Positions 13,955 to 16,060 of a stretch of 16,060 nucleotides of DNA are shown in pieces (the first letter of the stretch is position 1; each line of letters opens with the position of its first letter). The notes beneath the pieces were generated by a model. That model saw only the letters and a list, made by a program, of their open reading frames with translations, did not search any database and was not told where the DNA came from. Made by a program: the position numbers and the translations under genes. The stretch spans positions 1 to 16,060 of the forward strand of contig CAMTDY010000051.1 in the NCBI GenBank assembly GCA_947070915.1. The letters run 5' to 3'. Source of the DNA: an uncultured Roseburia sp. Its GTDB lineage: Bacteria > Bacillota > Clostridia > Lachnospirales > Lachnospiraceae.

Positions 13955-15247
13955 ATGAGGGATTGTGATGTGGTGGTTATTGGCGCCGGCGCGGCCGGAA
14001 TGATGGCGGCGGTCACTGCGGGCAGACGTGGGTGCCGGGTCTGTATCGTTGATAGGAATGAGAAGCCAGGGAAAAAAATATATATAACGGGAAAGGGAAG
14101 GTGCAATATCACCAATGCCTGTGAGGGGGAGGACTTTTTCCAAAATGTGATGACCAATCATAAGTTTATGTACAGTAGTTTTTACCGCTTTACGAATGAG
14201 GATGTCATCGCTTTTTTTGAAAAAGAAGGTCTTCCGCTGAAAATTGAGCGTGGGAACCGTGTCTTCCCGGTATCGGACAAATCCTCGGATGTGATCCGGG
14301 CGCTCTCCGGGGCGTGCCGGAATTGTGGTGTGGAATTTCTCTTTCACAGCCGGGTGAAATCCATCTTATGTGAAACCGATGGCCTTCGGGCTGTCAAGGG
14401 TGTGGGACTTGCCGATGGAAGGGAGATCACAGCCGGCCAGGTGATCCTGGCAGCAGGGGGCAGATCTTATCCTTCTACTGGTTCTGAAGGGGATGGTTAT
14501 CTGCTGGCAGAGCAGACCGGACACACCGTGACCCGGTGCCTGCCGTCGCTGGTGCCGATGAATGTCAGAGGCGAAGAGCCAGCGCAGATGCAGGGGCTGT
14601 CCATGAAAAATGTTGAGATGTCTTTTTATACCAGGAAAGCAGATGGGAAGAAAAAAGAGCTGTACCGGGAATTTGGAGAAATGATGTTCACCCATTTTGG
14701 GATCACGGGCCCTATCGTGCTCTCAGCCTCCAGCCGCATCGGCAGCGTCTTAGAGACAGAGCAGGTCTATGCGGAACTGGACTGCAAGCCGGCGCTTACC
14801 AAAGAAAAGCTTCACAGGCGGATCCTGAGAGATTTTGAGTCAAATCCCAATGTGAGCCTTAAAAATTCACTGGGAGGACTTCTTCCCCGGAGTATGATCC
14901 CTGTGGTTTTGAAAATAAGCGGTCTGGGAGGCGAAAAAGCAGTGAACCAGGTGACCAGGGAAGAACGGGAAAAACTGGTGGATGTCATAAAAGGAATGGT
15001 GTTCCCGATCGACTCCCTTCGGGGCTGGAACGAGGCAGTCATCACCAAAGGCGGTGTCAATGTCCGCGAAGTCAATCCCGCCACGATGGAGAGCAGACAG
15101 ATCCAGGGCCTGTATTTTGCGGGGGAGGTGCTGGATGTGGATGCGCTGACGGGCGGATTTAATCTCCAGATCGCATGGTCCACCGGTTATGCGGCGGGGG
15201 AAAGCGCCGCGGAACGGGTGCTGGATGCCGGAAGGGACATAATATAG
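13955..15247 (+). CDS. HI0933/YhiN-family flavoprotein (NAD(P)/FAD-dependent oxidoreductase)
   Basis: The 430-residue product is a FAD-binding protein of the HI0933-like family, which databases often label aminoacetone oxidase family. Its physiological substrate is uncertain. It shows the dinucleotide-binding GAGAAG (10-15), the family signature KPGKKIYITGKGRCNITNAC (about 38-57), AGGRSYPSTGSEGDGY, HFGITGPIVLSAS, and the C-terminal FAD segment GEVLDVDALTGGFNLQIAWSTGYAAG. Length is normal. AGAGGA lies about 8 bases before the ATG. cmk starts 55 bases downstream. The 83-base gap upstream has no recognisable promoter or terminator. Confidence 0.9.
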   Translation: MRDCDVVVIGAGAAGMMAAVTAGRRGCRVCIVDRNEKPGKKIYITGKGRCNITNACEGEDFFQNVMTNHKFMYSSFYRFTNEDVIAFFEKEGLPLKIERGNRVFPVSDKSSDVIRALSGACRNCGVEFLFHSRVKSILCETDGLRAVKGVGLADGREITAGQVILAAGGRSYPSTGSEGDGYLLAEQTGHTVTRCLPSLVPMNVRGEEPAQMQGLSMKNVEMSFYTRKADGKKKELYREFGEMMFTHFGITGPIVLSASSRIGSVLETEQVYAELDCKPALTKEKLHRRILRDFESNPNVSLKNSLGGLLPRSMIPVVLKISGLGGEKAVNQVTREEREKLVDVIKGMVFPIDSLRGWNEAVITKGGVNVREVNPATMESRQIQGLYFAGEVLDVDALTGGFNLQIAWSTGYAAGESAAERVLDAGRDII

Positions 15248-15302
15248 ATGGAACATAATAAATGAAGTAGATCTGGAAAAAAGAACAGAATGGAGAGAGA
15301 CT

Positions 15303-15968
15303 ATGAATATAGCAATTGACGGACCTGCCGGGGCAGGAAAAAGTACCATCGCGAAGCTGGCAGCTAAAAAATTATCTTTCGTATATATCGATACGGGAGC
15401 CATGTACCGGACGATGGCTTATTATTTTTTGAAACACGGGATCGACACAAAGGAAGAACAGGCGGTAGCGGAACACTGTGGAGAGATCGGCATCCGTATC
15501 GCCTATGAAGACGGCGACCAGCAGATCTTTCTCAACGGGGAAAACGTATCAAAGGAGATCCGCGGCGAGGAGGTGGGAAATCAGGCTTCTGTGGTGGCAG
15601 CTTACGGAGTTGTCAGGGAAAAACTGGTAGCCCTTCAGCGCCAGATGGCAGCCAGTACGGATGTAGTTATGGATGGCAGGGATATCGGTACGGTGGTCCT
15701 GCCGGATGCGGAGTTAAAGATTTATCTGACAGCAGGTTCCGCGGTACGGGCAGAGAGAAGATACAGAGAACTTCAGGAGAAGGGAGTAGACTGTGACCTA
15801 AAAAAGATCGAAGAAGACATCATTCTTCGGGACCAACAGGATATGAACCGTGAGATCTCACCTCTCAAACAGGCAGAGGATGCGGTATATCTGGATTCAT
15901 CGGACATGACCATTGATGAGGTGGTACAGAAGATCATTACTCTTACAGAAGGGAAGAGGAGCGTATGA
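15303..15968 (+). CDS. cmk: cytidylate kinase
   Basis: Phosphorylates CMP and dCMP to the diphosphates with ATP in pyrimidine salvage and nucleic-acid turnover. The 221-residue product has the P-loop DGPAGAGKST (6-15), the CMP-binding YIDTGAMYR (about 28-36), NQASVVAAYGVVRE and the key GRDIGTVVLPDA. The Arg-rich lid is AVRAERRYRE, and the end is DSSDMTIDEVV. Length is typical of bacterial Cmk. GGAGAGAG precedes the ATG. Its stop overlaps the ispH start by ATGA, an arrangement that favours translational coupling. Confidence 0.96.
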   Translation: MNIAIDGPAGAGKSTIAKLAAKKLSFVYIDTGAMYRTMAYYFLKHGIDTKEEQAVAEHCGEIGIRIAYEDGDQQIFLNGENVSKEIRGEEVGNQASVVAAYGVVREKLVALQRQMAASTDVVMDGRDIGTVVLPDAELKIYLTAGSAVRAERRYRELQEKGVDCDLKKIEEDIILRDQQDMNREISPLKQAEDAVYLDSSDMTIDEVVQKIITLTEGKRSV

Positions 15969-16060
15969 AAGTAACACTGGCGAAAACTGCTGGGTTCTGC
16001 TTTGGGGTAAAGAGAGCGGTAGAGATGGTTTATACGGAGGCACAAAAGGGAAAGCAGGTC
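15965..16060 (+). CDS. ispH: 4-hydroxy-3-methylbut-2-enyl diphosphate reductase IspH (5' part only)
   Basis: Only the first 32 codons lie in the window; the gene runs off the right edge. The visible start MKVTLAKTAGFCFGVKRAVE is the highly conserved IspH N-terminus, with Cys12 as the first [4Fe-4S] ligand. The enzyme makes the final isoprenoid precursors of the methylerythritol phosphate pathway. The ATG overlaps the cmk stop by 4 bases, and GAGGAG lies just upstream. In many Clostridia IspH is fused to ribosomal S1-type RNA-binding repeats; whether that holds here cannot be seen. Confidence 0.9.
   Translation, partial: MKVTLAKTAGFCFGVKRAVEMVYTEAQKGKQV

Overview
The window looks like chromosomal DNA of a gut-type Clostridia, most likely a Lachnospiraceae (Bacillota). 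This rests on strong GGAGG-type ribosome binding sites, some GTG/TTG starts, mid-range GC, a large Lys-rich Big2-carrying glycosidase, DUF4317, the hydrogenase maturase HydF, and the run rimO-pgsA-cinA-gerMN-HI0933 family-cmk-ispH. No rRNA, tRNA, CRISPR array, insertion sequence or phage gene is visible, and no stretch above 300 bases lacks a gene.

Left third (1-5430, + strand): a two-domain PPK2-type polyphosphate:AMP phosphotransferase is followed by a 1191-residue secreted GH115 xylan alpha-glucuronidase. Its N-terminus has a signal peptide, two Lys-rich Ig-like domains and a Pro/Thr linker. A strong intrinsic terminator closes this part.

Middle (5488-9266): an ogt-DUF4317 pair on the - strand overlaps by ATGA. 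It diverges from hydF through a compact pair of back-to-back promoters, and hydF starts with an 11-bp hairpin at the predicted transcript 5' end. hydF converges on a small single-cluster ferredoxin gene (- strand), and the two share a bidirectional terminator. Upstream of the ferredoxin gene is an 89-residue conserved-looking protein of unknown function (- strand). It diverges from a small alarmone synthetase through a second back-to-back promoter pair.

Right half (9338-16060, + strand): a tightly packed gene run that may be one long operon. It holds a small (p)ppGpp synthetase, folD (one-carbon metabolism), rimO (ribosomal protein S12 modification), pgsA (phospholipid synthesis), a stand-alone CinA C-terminal (PncC-type) amidohydrolase, a GerMN-domain lipoprotein, an HI0933-family flavoprotein, cmk (CMP kinase) and the first 32 codons of ispH (isoprenoid synthesis). 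Gaps run from a 4-base overlap to about 83 bases. No internal terminator was found.

Most genes belong to well-known families. The parts least explained are the DUF4317 protein coupled to a DNA-repair methyltransferase, the 89-residue unknown opposite the alarmone synthetase, and several palindromic elements in leaders and promoters. I did not find convincing evidence for a wholly new multi-gene system. All promoter and operator calls come from reading the bases by eye.
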